Source of the DNA: Chloracidobacterium sp. | Lineage (GTDB): Bacteria; Acidobacteriota; Blastocatellia; Pyrinomonadales; Pyrinomonadaceae | Reading direction: 5' to 3' | Assembly (NCBI GenBank): GCA_016706275.1 | Contig: JADJJY010000003.1 | Location: forward strand, 186,001 to 250,000 | DNA length: 64,000 nucleotides | Position numbers and translations under genes: made by a program | In this document: positions 1 to 8,573 of the stretch, piece after piece | How positions within the stretch are numbered: the stretch's first letter is position 1 | How the letters are laid out: every line of letters starts with the position of its first letter | The notes under the pieces: model-generated | What the model saw: only the letters and a program-made list of their open reading frames with translations | Databases searched by the model: none | What the model was told of the DNA's origin: nothing

Positions 1-1997
1 CTGTCGTTGGTTTTCATCTCGCGGATCTTGGCGGCAAACTTTGCGCCTTCCCAGTACGGCACCTGGCTGTCGTTGAGCGAGACCTCGATCAGCATATTCG
101 GATACGTCTGGGCTTTGACATTGTCGTAGGGCGAATAGGTGACCATGTAATCCCACGCTTTCTTTTCGTTAGGATTGCCCCACTCGACCCACTCTTCGGT
201 CGTAAGCGGCAGGTCGGCGTCGAGCATTGTGTTCATCACATCGACAAACGGAACCTGCGTGATCGCCGCTTTGTATAGCTCAGGGGCTTGGTTGACAACT
301 GCTCCCATCAGCAACCCGCCCGCCGAACCGCCCTGGATTACGAGGCGATCGTTTGCCGTGTACTTATTAGAGATAAGCCATTTCGAACAATCGACAAAAT
401 CGTTGAACGTATTCATTTTGGTGAACATACGTCCGGCTTGCCGCCACTTTTCACCAAGCTCACCTCCGCCGCGGATCAGTGCAATGCCGTAGATCATACC
501 GCGATCCACAAGGCTCAGGCGTGCCGTGCTAAAGTTTGGCGTCATCGACACACCGTAAGAGCCATAGCCGTAAAGCAGCATCGGCGATTTGCCGTCGAGC
601 TTTGTCCCGCGTTTCATCATAACGAGGATCGGCACTTTGACGCCATCGCGGGCCGTCGCCCATACGCGGGCAGTTTCGTATTTTGTCTTATCGTAACCGC
701 TCGGGATCTCTTGCTGTTTGAGCAAGGTCGATTTGCGTGAGGCGAAGTCAAATTGGTACGTCGATTGCGGCGTTATCATTGACGAATAACCGTAGCGTAT
801 CGACGCCGTGTTGTATTCGGGGTTTGCACCGAGGCCCATCGTGTAAACCGATTCGTCGGTAGGGATGCGAACCGATGCTCGTTTGGTTTTGCGATCCATG
901 ACGCGAAGATATTCGATACCATTTTCGACTTCGCTAACAACGGCGTAGTCCTTGAAAAATGAGATGCCGTCAATTTTTACGTCTGCATTGTAAGGAATAA
1001 AGTCTTTCCAACTCTTCTCCGAAGGGTCGCCCGCCGGGGCTTTCATCACCTTAAAATTCTCAGCGTCCTTATTGGTAGTGATGTAAAATTCGCCTTGATC
1101 GTAATCGGCCGAGTATTCATGGCCCTCACGACGAGGTGCGATCATTTTCCATTCGCCTGACGGGTTGTCAGACGGCAGATAGCGAAACTCGCGGCTGGTC
1201 TTTGCCTCGGCACCTAGAAAGATCATCTTGCCGTCACGCGAACGCCCGACACCAATGTTAAAGAGCAGATCTTTTTCTTCGAACAATTTGTCGGTCTTGC
1301 CGCCAAGCGTGTGACGCCAGAGTATGTCCGAGCGCTTTGACGTAGCGTCTTCGGTCACGACGAACGCCGTTTTGTTGTCGTTAGCCCATGCGAGGCTCGT
1401 CGCCCGCTCGATCTTGTCCGGCAAAACCTGCCCCGTGCGTAGATCTTTGAACTGCAGAGTGTATTGTCTGTAACCGGTAGTATCGGTCGAGAACGCGAGC
1501 ATATTGCCGTCGTCGCTTACGTCAAATTCGCCGATCGCAAAGTACTTAAACCCCTTTGCCATCTCGTTTTGATCGAGCAGCACAACCGCGTCGCTGCCGT
1601 CCTTAGCTTTACCCCTAAGAAAGGTCGGATACTGTTTGCCCTCTTCGGTCTTGGTAAAATACCAGTACTCGCCCTTGCGATACGGCACACTCGTGTCGGT
1701 CTGCTTTACGCGGCCGAGCATTTCCTTGTAAAGATTGTCGGCAAACCCGGCGTTCTGGCCCATAAAGGACTCGGTGTATTTGTTGTTGTCCTCAAGGTAC
1801 TTGATGACCTCAGGATCTTTCTTATCATTGCGGTCGCGCAGCCAAAAATAATTGTCCGTGATCTCGTAACCGTGAATTTTTAATACCTTAGGGACTTTCT
1901 TTGCAACGGGTGCTTTCATATCTGTTTGGGCGACAATTACGGTATTGCCGATGACGATAACGATGAACAAAAAAGCGATGCTGAGTAATACTTTCAT
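1..1997 (-). CDS. ptrB: oligopeptidase B (S9A prolyl oligopeptidase), 3'-truncated
   Basis: Serine peptidase of the prolyl oligopeptidase family, expected to cleave short peptides after basic residues. The gene starts at ATG 1995-1997 with an AGGAG ribosome site 6-7 nt upstream, and runs off the left edge after about 665 codons, so the C-terminus is missing. A hydrophobic N-terminus (MKVLLSIAFLFIVIVIG, then VAQ) looks like a signal peptide. The start of the propeller region reads ITDNYFWLRDR, as in oligopeptidase B. The nucleophile motif GGSAGG puts Ser at about residue 558, and NDSQVPYWE gives the catalytic Asp at about 643; the catalytic His lies outside the window. OpB is often cytosolic, so an exported form is a mild oddity seen in this kind of lineage. 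Confidence 0.93.
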   Translation of the reverse strand, partial: MKVLLSIAFLFIVIVIGNTVIVAQTDMKAPVAKKVPKVLKIHGYEITDNYFWLRDRNDKKDPEVIKYLEDNNKYTESFMGQNAGFADNLYKEMLGRVKQTDTSVPYRKGEYWYFTKTEEGKQYPTFLRGKAKDGSDAVVLLDQNEMAKGFKYFAIGEFDVSDDGNMLAFSTDTTGYRQYTLQFKDLRTGQVLPDKIERATSLAWANDNKTAFVVTEDATSKRSDILWRHTLGGKTDKLFEEKDLLFNIGVGRSRDGKMIFLGAEAKTSREFRYLPSDNPSGEWKMIAPRREGHEYSADYDQGEFYITTNKDAENFKVMKAPAGDPSEKSWKDFIPYNADVKIDGISFFKDYAVVSEVENGIEYLRVMDRKTKRASVRIPTDESVYTMGLGANPEYNTASIRYGYSSMITPQSTYQFDFASRKSTLLKQQEIPSGYDKTKYETARVWATARDGVKVPILVMMKRGTKLDGKSPMLLYGYGSYGVSMTPNFSTARLSLVDRGMIYGIALIRGGGELGEKWRQAGRMFTKMNTFNDFVDCSKWLISNKYTANDRLVIQGGSAGGLLMGAVVNQAPELYKAAITQVPFVDVMNTMLDADLPLTTEEWVEWGNPNEKKAWDYMVTYSPYDNVKAQTYPNMLIEVSLNDSQVPYWEGAKFAAKIREMKTND

Positions 1998-2120
1998 ATG
2001 GGTCTCCTGTTCAATTGGCGCGGATAAAGCGCGTGATTGTAATTATTATATATACAATACGCGCTCGGACGCTTATTTGTTTTGACGATTACTCATCCTG
2101 CAGGACATGTGCGAGCAATG

Positions 2121-2167
2121 TTGGTCCATCTTGGTCCACCTTGGTCCACCTGGTCCGGACCGGACCA
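2121..2167. repeat. three 10-bp direct repeats running into a palindrome
   Basis: Three near-perfect copies of TTGGTCCAYC (2121-2150) are followed at once by TGGTCCG-GAC-CGGACCA (2151-2167), a 7-bp stem with a 3-nt loop. It lies three bases beyond the permease stop codon, so it may act as a 3' end structure. No T-tract follows on the minus strand, so a classical terminator is not supported. Confidence 0.6.
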
Positions 2168-2169
2168 AA

Positions 2170-3267
2170 CTATTCGTTGACCATGACCTCGACCGGGTCG
2201 ATGCCCGCCGCACGCCATGCCGGATAGAGCGCCCCGACGAGGCTGCCGCCGATGGCGATAAGGACCGCGGTGATGATCCAGCCAGAGCTGAATTCAAACG
2301 CGAGATCAAATTGTTTGTTGATGAGATACGATGAGATCGCCGATGCCAAACCGCCGAGAGCAATGCCTAGTACGCCGATCATAAAAGCCTCGCCCTCGAT
2401 GACCTTGATGATAAAGCCCGTCGATGCTCCCAGCGATTTGAGGATGCCGATCTCTTTTCGCCGCTCGGTGATCGTAGTGTACATCGACAGCAAAACAAAG
2501 ACCGTGCTAACGAGTGCTCCGAGCACGACCAGCACTTTTAGAAATGTATTGAGGCCGGGGATGCGTTCCTGTGCGTCGATGACCAGATCGCGTGTGAGAT
2601 TGATCTTATTGCCGGGCAGCACCTCATTGATCCGAGCCGCAACGGCATCCACGTCAGCTCCGTCTTTTAGTTTGACGAGGATGTAGGTGCATTTGTCGGT
2701 CTGCAATGCCTCTTGCATACCGGCGAGCGACATCTTGATGCGGGCACCGGACGGCGGCGAGAAGATGCCTGTGATCTTGTACGGTTTACCGCCAAAGAGT
2801 TCGTACGTGTCGCCGACCTTTAGCTTGTTGTCGATCATCTCCCGCTCGTCCATGATGACCTCGTCATTGGCTTGCGGAGCACGGCCCGAGATGATCGTCA
2901 TGCCGTTCATATCCGCAAACGGCTGCCACTCGACGCCGTCGATCTGACGCACGCCCCAACGTCCGCGATTGTCCGGCGTGATGTATCGAATAACCGGAAC
3001 CGTCGAACTAACACCCTCGATCTCGCGAAGTTTTGCCGTATACGCAATATTGACCGCCGCATTCGAGCTCATCGAATCCATGCCGCCCGGACGTGTAAAA
3101 ACGATCTCAGCTTTCCAGTTAGCCGCACGTTTTGCAACGTCGTTTGTCATACCGCGAGCCAAGCCAGTGAATAAAATGACGAGCACAACGCCGAGTGCCA
3201 CGCCGATCACGCTGATCAGCGTGCGAAACGGGCGGACCTTCAGGTTTGCAAAGACTAATTCGAGCAT
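2170..3267 (-). CDS. ABC transporter permease, MacB/FtsX type
   Basis: Inner-membrane permease of 365 aa in the MacB/LolE/FtsX superfamily. It starts with the usual LVFANLKVRPFRTLISVIGVALGVVL first membrane helix. A large extracytoplasmic domain follows (roughly residues 45-230), and the C-terminal FtsX domain has three helices (TVFVLLSMYTTITERRKEIGILKSLGAS is the typical coupling region; the end reads YPAWRAAGIDPVEVM). Such proteins pair with a LolD/MacB ATPase, which is not present here. The ATG overlaps the upstream stop by one base (TAATG), so translation is likely coupled to the membrane protein before it. The substrate cannot be read from sequence. Confidence 0.88.
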   Translation of the reverse strand: MLELVFANLKVRPFRTLISVIGVALGVVLVILFTGLARGMTNDVAKRAANWKAEIVFTRPGGMDSMSSNAAVNIAYTAKLREIEGVSSTVPVIRYITPDNRGRWGVRQIDGVEWQPFADMNGMTIISGRAPQANDEVIMDEREMIDNKLKVGDTYELFGGKPYKITGIFSPPSGARIKMSLAGMQEALQTDKCTYILVKLKDGADVDAVAARINEVLPGNKINLTRDLVIDAQERIPGLNTFLKVLVVLGALVSTVFVLLSMYTTITERRKEIGILKSLGASTGFIIKVIEGEAFMIGVLGIALGGLASAISSYLINKQFDLAFEFSSGWIITAVLIAIGGSLVGALYPAWRAAGIDPVEVMVNE

Positions 3268-4157
3268 TATTCCTTAGAGGTTTCCCCACGGGCAAGACGG
3301 CGTTTCTTTCTAAAATACATCACGATAGCACCGACGATCATCGAGAATAACAATAGTCCCCAAGCACCAAGTGCGGATCGATATGCCCAGTTCCAGACAC
3401 CGCGAGTCGTTCCCAATATGGTGCCGACGGCCAAACCAAAAAAGGCAAATAGGCCAAATGCGGAAAAGATCCTGCTCTCGCTAATAAGACGCAGGATCAA
3501 CGCGGGCAGATATATCGTAAAATCTTTGACCAGCACTGGCATTTTTTTGAAATCCTGCAAGATCGGCTTTGACTCTTCGCCTGCACCAACTAGCAAAACT
3601 CCGTGCCGCATCATATAGAGGTTGAACATCGCCGAAATGACCGAAAATAAGACCGAGACGGCAAATGTCTTTTGACGGGCGTCGTTCTCGGATGCCGGAA
3701 ATATGCTCGAAAAATAATGCTCTTGTACGTAATGGGTGAAAAATTCGATCACATGCGTGATCGCTGGTAGCGAGATCGAGATGATCGCGGTCGCAAGCCA
3801 CTGAGGCGTAGCACGGCGAAAAGATTGAACGACGGCACCCGCCGCACCTGTAGTAAAGAATCTAAACGACAATTCGACCAAGACAGCGGTGATCGTTACG
3901 ATCCACGATTCGCGGCTGGCGAGATAGACCGTAAAATAAAATGACGAACGAACAAGTGCTCCGACAAGTGCCGTTTTCCAATTCCAACGTGTAATGATCT
4001 GCGCGGGATGATGCAGCAGATTGCGAAAAACATCTGCTACTGCTATCTCCTCGTGTATTTCTTCGATATCATCCGCGTCAGCTATCGAATGATGTATCTC
4101 GTCGGAATTGGCCATTGGTAATGCAGGTTCTGGTACGCCGTCAGTCGGGCGTATCAT
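3267..4157 (-). CDS. multi-pass membrane protein of unknown function
   Basis: A 296-aa protein with an acidic N-terminal stretch (DEIHHSIADADDIEEIHEEI) followed by about five or six hydrophobic segments and a basic C-terminus (FRKKRRLARGE). AAGGGG lies 7 nt before the ATG. It is translationally coupled to the ABC permease, so a joint role in the envelope is plausible. I do not recognise the family. Confidence 0.75.
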   Translation of the reverse strand: MIRPTDGVPEPALPMANSDEIHHSIADADDIEEIHEEIAVADVFRNLLHHPAQIITRWNWKTALVGALVRSSFYFTVYLASRESWIVTITAVLVELSFRFFTTGAAGAVVQSFRRATPQWLATAIISISLPAITHVIEFFTHYVQEHYFSSIFPASENDARQKTFAVSVLFSVISAMFNLYMMRHGVLLVGAGEESKPILQDFKKMPVLVKDFTIYLPALILRLISESRIFSAFGLFAFFGLAVGTILGTTRGVWNWAYRSALGAWGLLLFSMIVGAIVMYFRKKRRLARGETSKE

Positions 4158-4255
4158 TCATTTCCCCTTATGGAAAACAAAACACTAATACTAACATACG
4201 GCACTAGATTTTTTCGATGAGGGGCGAGTTAATTCGTCACGAACATGTCGTGATT

Positions 4256-5596
4256 TTAGACAAAATCGATCGGCTCAGGGGTTTCTTTATAGGCATAAAT
4301 ATCCGGATCTGCGGTGAATCGCAAATACAGTTTGTCGTAAAGGGCAAAAAGCCTAGCTGTGGATGCCTCCCAGGAATAGAGTCTTGAAGTCACGAGTGCC
4401 CGACCCACCTTCTCGGGGCGCTCGTTTTCAACGCTAAAGATGTCGCGGACCGCAGCCGCAAATGCCTCGGGTTCGGGCTCGACCAACCATGCATTGTCGT
4501 TATCCGCGTAAGTAAGGATGCCGTCTGCGTTCGGAGCGAGAGTTGGCACGCCCGACGCCATCGCTTCGAGCGGAGCAATACCGAACGGCTCACGTTGGTT
4601 CGGGTGGACAAATACGTCCGCATTTGCGTAATGATCCGCAAGAGGATCTTTCTCGAGGTGCCCGAGCTGAATTATTTTGCCGGGAGCGTCTTTTTCGCCT
4701 TGCGTTTTTAGCCATTCGCTTTGCGGGCCGGTACCTGCAATCAATAGTCGATAATCCCGCTCGGCGTCTTTAGCGAGAATTTTCATCATTTTTACCAAGA
4801 GCCCGATTTTCTTTTCCGGCGAAATGCGTCCGGAGTAAAGTAAAACAGTTGCATCATTGGGGATGCCGGCCTGCTTTAGAATCTCACCTCTTACTGAGTC
4901 TGATCTCCGGTCGGGCGAGAAATGGGTGGCGTCAACGCCTCGTGCATTCACGAAAATTCTTTCGTAAAAAGGAACTCGTGGCGATTTGAATGATCGCCAG
5001 CAGAAATTGAGAAACCATTTCGACCAGCGTCGAGTTTTCGAAGCGTCGACCGATTCATTAAATTCCTCGGCGGTATATGCAGAATTCGCGATATGAAAAT
5101 CGAAATTGGGTAGCACGTAATTACAGATCATGCGTTGTTCGATCCATTTCCCGATCTTTCATTTAATCAGGAACGAGCTGATATTGTCGTCCATACGCTC
5201 GCAGGAAAAATGAACGAGCATCGGCCTGGCGAGTTCAGAGAATTTATCAGTGCGGATCATCACACCCAGGAGGCTAAGGGTATATTTGTCGGTGACCTCG
5301 ATCATATCGGGCATCTCGGCAAGCAAGATCCATCTAATGATCGAATCCTTTTTTATATACTGTCACGGCATAATTATGCGGTATCGTTTATCGAATATGG
5401 GGGGAGGTTTGGCCAGAACATAATAGATCCTCGCAAACTCATTTGTGTCCTCAATGGCCTCGGTCTCGCCAGGTACGATCAGTCGAACATAACGCTTATG
5501 TCTTTCTGCGGCCGCAAGAAGATTGTTGTATGAGATCCTGATGCCGCCAGACTTCTTATGGTAGTAATTCGTTATGTGAACCGATTTTATTGGCAT
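4256..5596 (-). pseudogene. GT4-type glycosyltransferase interrupted by two in-frame TGA codons
   Basis: One continuous reading frame of about 446 codons encodes a glycosyltransferase, but it contains TGA at 5363-5365 and 5159-5161. The N-terminal part (from MPIKSVHITNYYHKKSGGIR, ATG at 5594-5596) and the middle part (IIRWILLAEMPDMIEV, CERMDDNISSFLIK) flow directly into the C-terminal part, which holds the GT-B donor-site signature (YSGRISPEKKIGLLVKMM, then HPNQREPFGIAPLEAMASG). No frame change is needed. Both TGA codons could be CGA Arg codons changed by C-to-T. The third segment has its own ATG at 5129-5131 and could give a 291-aa C-terminal fragment. It is the last gene of the PHP-GT-GT operon. 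TGA is a normal stop elsewhere in the window. Confidence 0.8.
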
Positions 5597-5712
5597 TGGA
5601 AATTGGTCTCGCGAACGACTCGTGTTCGATCCGTTGAGCTTTTGAGACCTTCTGCCCAGTATATTCGGAAACGCCAAGAACTCAAGCTCAAGGCCCTGCA
5701 TTGAAAGGTTGT

Positions 5713-6891
5713 TTAGTTTAGCGGAAAGTACCCAATGCATTCGTCATACGACTTATACACACCCTCAAAAACGGCATCCCACGAGCGGGTCAAAGCAGTC
5801 TCTCTGGAATGCATTTTCATCTCGGCCAATTTTTGAGGGTCATCCATCAGTTCGAGCGAATATTTAACGAAATCTTCCAAACCGTGAGCAATAAGTCCGG
5901 TCTTACCCGGTTCGATCAAAAACTGAGGCCCTCCCCGATCAGACACGATCGAGGGAACACCAGATGCACCGGCTTCCTGTATGACATTGCCGAACGTTTC
6001 GGTTTCAGACGGGAATACAAAGACGTCCATGTTGGCATAGGCGACAGATAACTGTTCGCCCTTGAGAAATCCCGTGAAATCAGCGTGTTGCATCTTTGCC
6101 TCAAGGAATTCATTTTCACTGCCTTCACCGACGATCAGAAACCTAAAATTCGTCCTACCGGCTTTGATTATCGCTTGCTCAAGATCCACGAGCATTCGCA
6201 CATTTTTCTCGGGCCTTAGCCGTCCCACAAATCCGAATCTAAAGAGACCATCGCCAACAGTTCGCTTTTCCGGTGAGAACTCGCCCTTGTCAACTCCTCG
6301 CAGCATTAAACGCGATACTCGGCCTGTCCCATTACTCAAAATCTTAACAAGTTCTTGATTAGGAGCAAGAATCATTTTCGGCATTTTGTAATAAAGTATC
6401 GCCCCGGCCATGATCTTGCGCTCCGCAAAATTTGATATTTTTGATGCGGTCTTGATCGAAAGGAAGCTCAGCATTTTGTTCAACCGGCGAGCTCCAAATT
6501 CGTGAAGATTTGTATGCCAGGAAGCGATCAATGGCAACTTTAATTTCCAGGCAAGGTACGCCCCCATGATACTTACGTCGTTGAGACCGGTTATATGAAT
6601 AACGTCCGGACGAAACCTGACCATTTCGCGTAGCACTCGTGTCGTGTGTCGTTGGAAAAACGGGTCATACTTAAGGTCAATGTCAAGTGGAAAAGAAAAA
6701 AGTGAGCGTTTAAGAGAAAGATCGGTCACGCTTTCATCATGAGAAATTGTCGACTCATCGCCCGCATGAACGCAAAAAAGCGGATAGCCGTGGCGTTTTG
6801 CGTACCCAACCAGTCGTTGACAGGTCATCGCGACGCCATTTACTTCCAAAAACGAATCGGGGAAAAAAGCTACGCGAAGATTCTCACTCAC
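5713..6891 (-). CDS. glycosyltransferase family 4 protein
   Basis: A 392-aa GT-B fold enzyme expected to transfer a sugar from a nucleotide-sugar donor to a lipid or glycan acceptor in the cytoplasm. The N-terminal Rossmann domain starts RVAFFPDSFLEVNGVAMTCQ, as in MgtA/PimB-like glycosyltransferases. The C-terminal donor domain has GFVGRLRPEKNVRMLVDLE and FPSETETFGNVIQEAGASG, with the conserved E-x7-E pattern. It lies 77 nt downstream of the PHP gene and overlaps the region upstream of the broken glycosyltransferase. Donor and acceptor cannot be predicted. Confidence 0.9.
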   Translation of the reverse strand: MSENLRVAFFPDSFLEVNGVAMTCQRLVGYAKRHGYPLFCVHAGDESTISHDESVTDLSLKRSLFSFPLDIDLKYDPFFQRHTTRVLREMVRFRPDVIHITGLNDVSIMGAYLAWKLKLPLIASWHTNLHEFGARRLNKMLSFLSIKTASKISNFAERKIMAGAILYYKMPKMILAPNQELVKILSNGTGRVSRLMLRGVDKGEFSPEKRTVGDGLFRFGFVGRLRPEKNVRMLVDLEQAIIKAGRTNFRFLIVGEGSENEFLEAKMQHADFTGFLKGEQLSVAYANMDVFVFPSETETFGNVIQEAGASGVPSIVSDRGGPQFLIEPGKTGLIAHGLEDFVKYSLELMDDPQKLAEMKMHSRETALTRSWDAVFEGVYKSYDECIGYFPLN

Positions 6892-6968
6892 AAAAGATCC
6901 TTTTGATAGTTAGGCCCTGCAAGCCCGACGAAAAAGCGTTGTGTCAAAATCAAGAGCCACATCTATGT

Positions 6969-8195
6969 CTATGTCGTGTTCGAGAATATCGATGGCGATA
7001 CCTTACCTTCGTCTCGATCGACAATGCGACTTGTTTCAATATCTCTCGGTACGCTGTCAACTGCCTTGCGAAGAACGCGAAATAATGGCCGGATCCTGGA
7101 ACCTCCAAGAAATCTGAGAGTCCAAACTGCTCTCCTTACCCATTTGGGCTCGCCGAGCCCCCAACCATTTGACGAGATCGGGACCAACCCCTGACCGTCA
7201 TTTACATCGAAATACATGCGATCAAACCAGCGTCTGCGTGCTTTTAGAAAATCGGGGTACGATTGTAATATTTCACCGATTGACTGAAACCGCCGGGAAT
7301 TGAGCGGTTGTTCATATTCCGGCATCAAAGCAACCTCGCTTCTCTTGTCAATGCGGACCTCATTTACGAATTCCTCAAATGTTGAGGCGTTCGTTAGATT
7401 AATGACCGTGTTGGGTTTGCAGCCGTGACGGTCACCACCGGTCGCGATCGGCATGTCGACAGCCTCAGACAATTCGATCACAGCTTTGTTTTCCGACCAC
7501 GAACGAAAACCATTGATCTCGAGAGCGTGGATCCAACGTCCATGTGCCTTCAAGAAATCATTAAGCAGTAATTCGTGTGATTCTTTGCCTACCATCTCGA
7601 TGTCCCAAAGCGGATGATTTAGGATCAATAGGACACCGGGCAGATCATTGAGCATCGAGAACATCTCGTCACGCTTCTCGTTGATCCAGTTTTCCTTAAC
7701 GAAGGTGAGATCGAGGAGTGTTTTTGTCAATTCAACCGCATTTTCTCGCGGCAGATTGTGAACCCCGACATGGAAAAAACCGAAGTCATACGGGACTGTC
7801 CATTCCAACGAGATAGGCGCATTCGAGTTATCTGGCAACTGGACCACTTTCAAAGATCCGTCGATAGTGTCATGGTCCGTCAACGATACGATCGCATCGA
7901 GGCCAGCTTCGTTTATCTGCTTTTTCTCACCATCATAAACGGAATGTGCATCTAGAGGAGGGTTCCAAAATGCCGTTGAAAAATTGATCTCCTTACCTTC
8001 TTTCTCGTGATATTTGGCGGTTTCCTTCTTCCACAAGTACGAAACGAGGGGTATCTTGCTGCCATAGTATGGCAAAAAAGCAAGGCTCTCCTTAGAATGT
8101 TCTGTGTGGCTGTGTAGCGACACTCCAGTTTTTGCCCGCGATGAGAGATCCTCCAGGTTGCGCGGTATATGAAGTTTTGTTCGCTTCAATTCCAA
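6969..8195 (-). CDS. PHP-domain phosphoesterase-like protein
   Basis: A 408-aa protein of the polymerase-and-histidinol-phosphatase superfamily. Metal-binding motifs visible in order: SLHSHTEHSKE near the N-terminus, SLTDHDTIDG, LILNHPLWD, and TGGDRHGCKPN near residue 260. These suggest a di- or trinuclear metal hydrolase. The start is TTG (8193-8195), supported by AGGAGG five nt upstream; no better ATG is near. It heads an operon with two glycosyltransferases, so it may act on a sugar phosphate or polyprenyl-linked intermediate, but this is inference only. Confidence 0.82.
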   Translation of the reverse strand: MELKRTKLHIPRNLEDLSSRAKTGVSLHSHTEHSKESLAFLPYYGSKIPLVSYLWKKETAKYHEKEGKEINFSTAFWNPPLDAHSVYDGEKKQINEAGLDAIVSLTDHDTIDGSLKVVQLPDNSNAPISLEWTVPYDFGFFHVGVHNLPRENAVELTKTLLDLTFVKENWINEKRDEMFSMLNDLPGVLLILNHPLWDIEMVGKESHELLLNDFLKAHGRWIHALEINGFRSWSENKAVIELSEAVDMPIATGGDRHGCKPNTVINLTNASTFEEFVNEVRIDKRSEVALMPEYEQPLNSRRFQSIGEILQSYPDFLKARRRWFDRMYFDVNDGQGLVPISSNGWGLGEPKWVRRAVWTLRFLGGSRIRPLFRVLRKAVDSVPRDIETSRIVDRDEGKVSPSIFSNTT

Positions 8196-8573
8196 GTGGC
8201 CCTCCTTTGCCTATATCGTCTTAGTCCCTTCTAACTACCCGATTGGGGAATTTACCAAAATCTCTAAGACGGATCGCGTGGTACTGATTGTGCGAACATC
8301 TTACTCGTTTAGACTTAAGAAATGCAACAAAGAATTCATCGTCCCTCATATCGGGTCAAAAAGCACCATTTTCGTTCTAATGGTGTTTAAGTCGGCAATC
8401 CGCTTGCACGATCGGTGTGAATCAAGCCGAGAACTAAATATACTCTGGCATCACACGTATTTTAGTATTTTTACCGAATCCAGGAAAATATGTCATAAAT
8501 TGAAATGTCGCGGTGTTTTGCTTGTAGATAATGGAAATTTTGCCCGCTGTTATTCGTACAAGGAGACGCATTT
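8196..8573. other. divergent intergenic region
   Basis: An AT-richer spacer of 378 bases between the PHP operon and the DUF4097 gene. It must hold promoters for both directions. I see no RNA gene, clear repeat or convincing -35/-10 pair. The downstream gene has AAGGAG about 9 nt before its ATG. Confidence 0.5.

Noticed and set aside
5159..5365. TGA recoding (Sec or Trp) in the glycosyltransferase
   Set aside because: TGA ends many intact genes here (imuB, lysS, the 556-aa amidohydrolase), and no SECIS-like hairpin was evident after either TGA.
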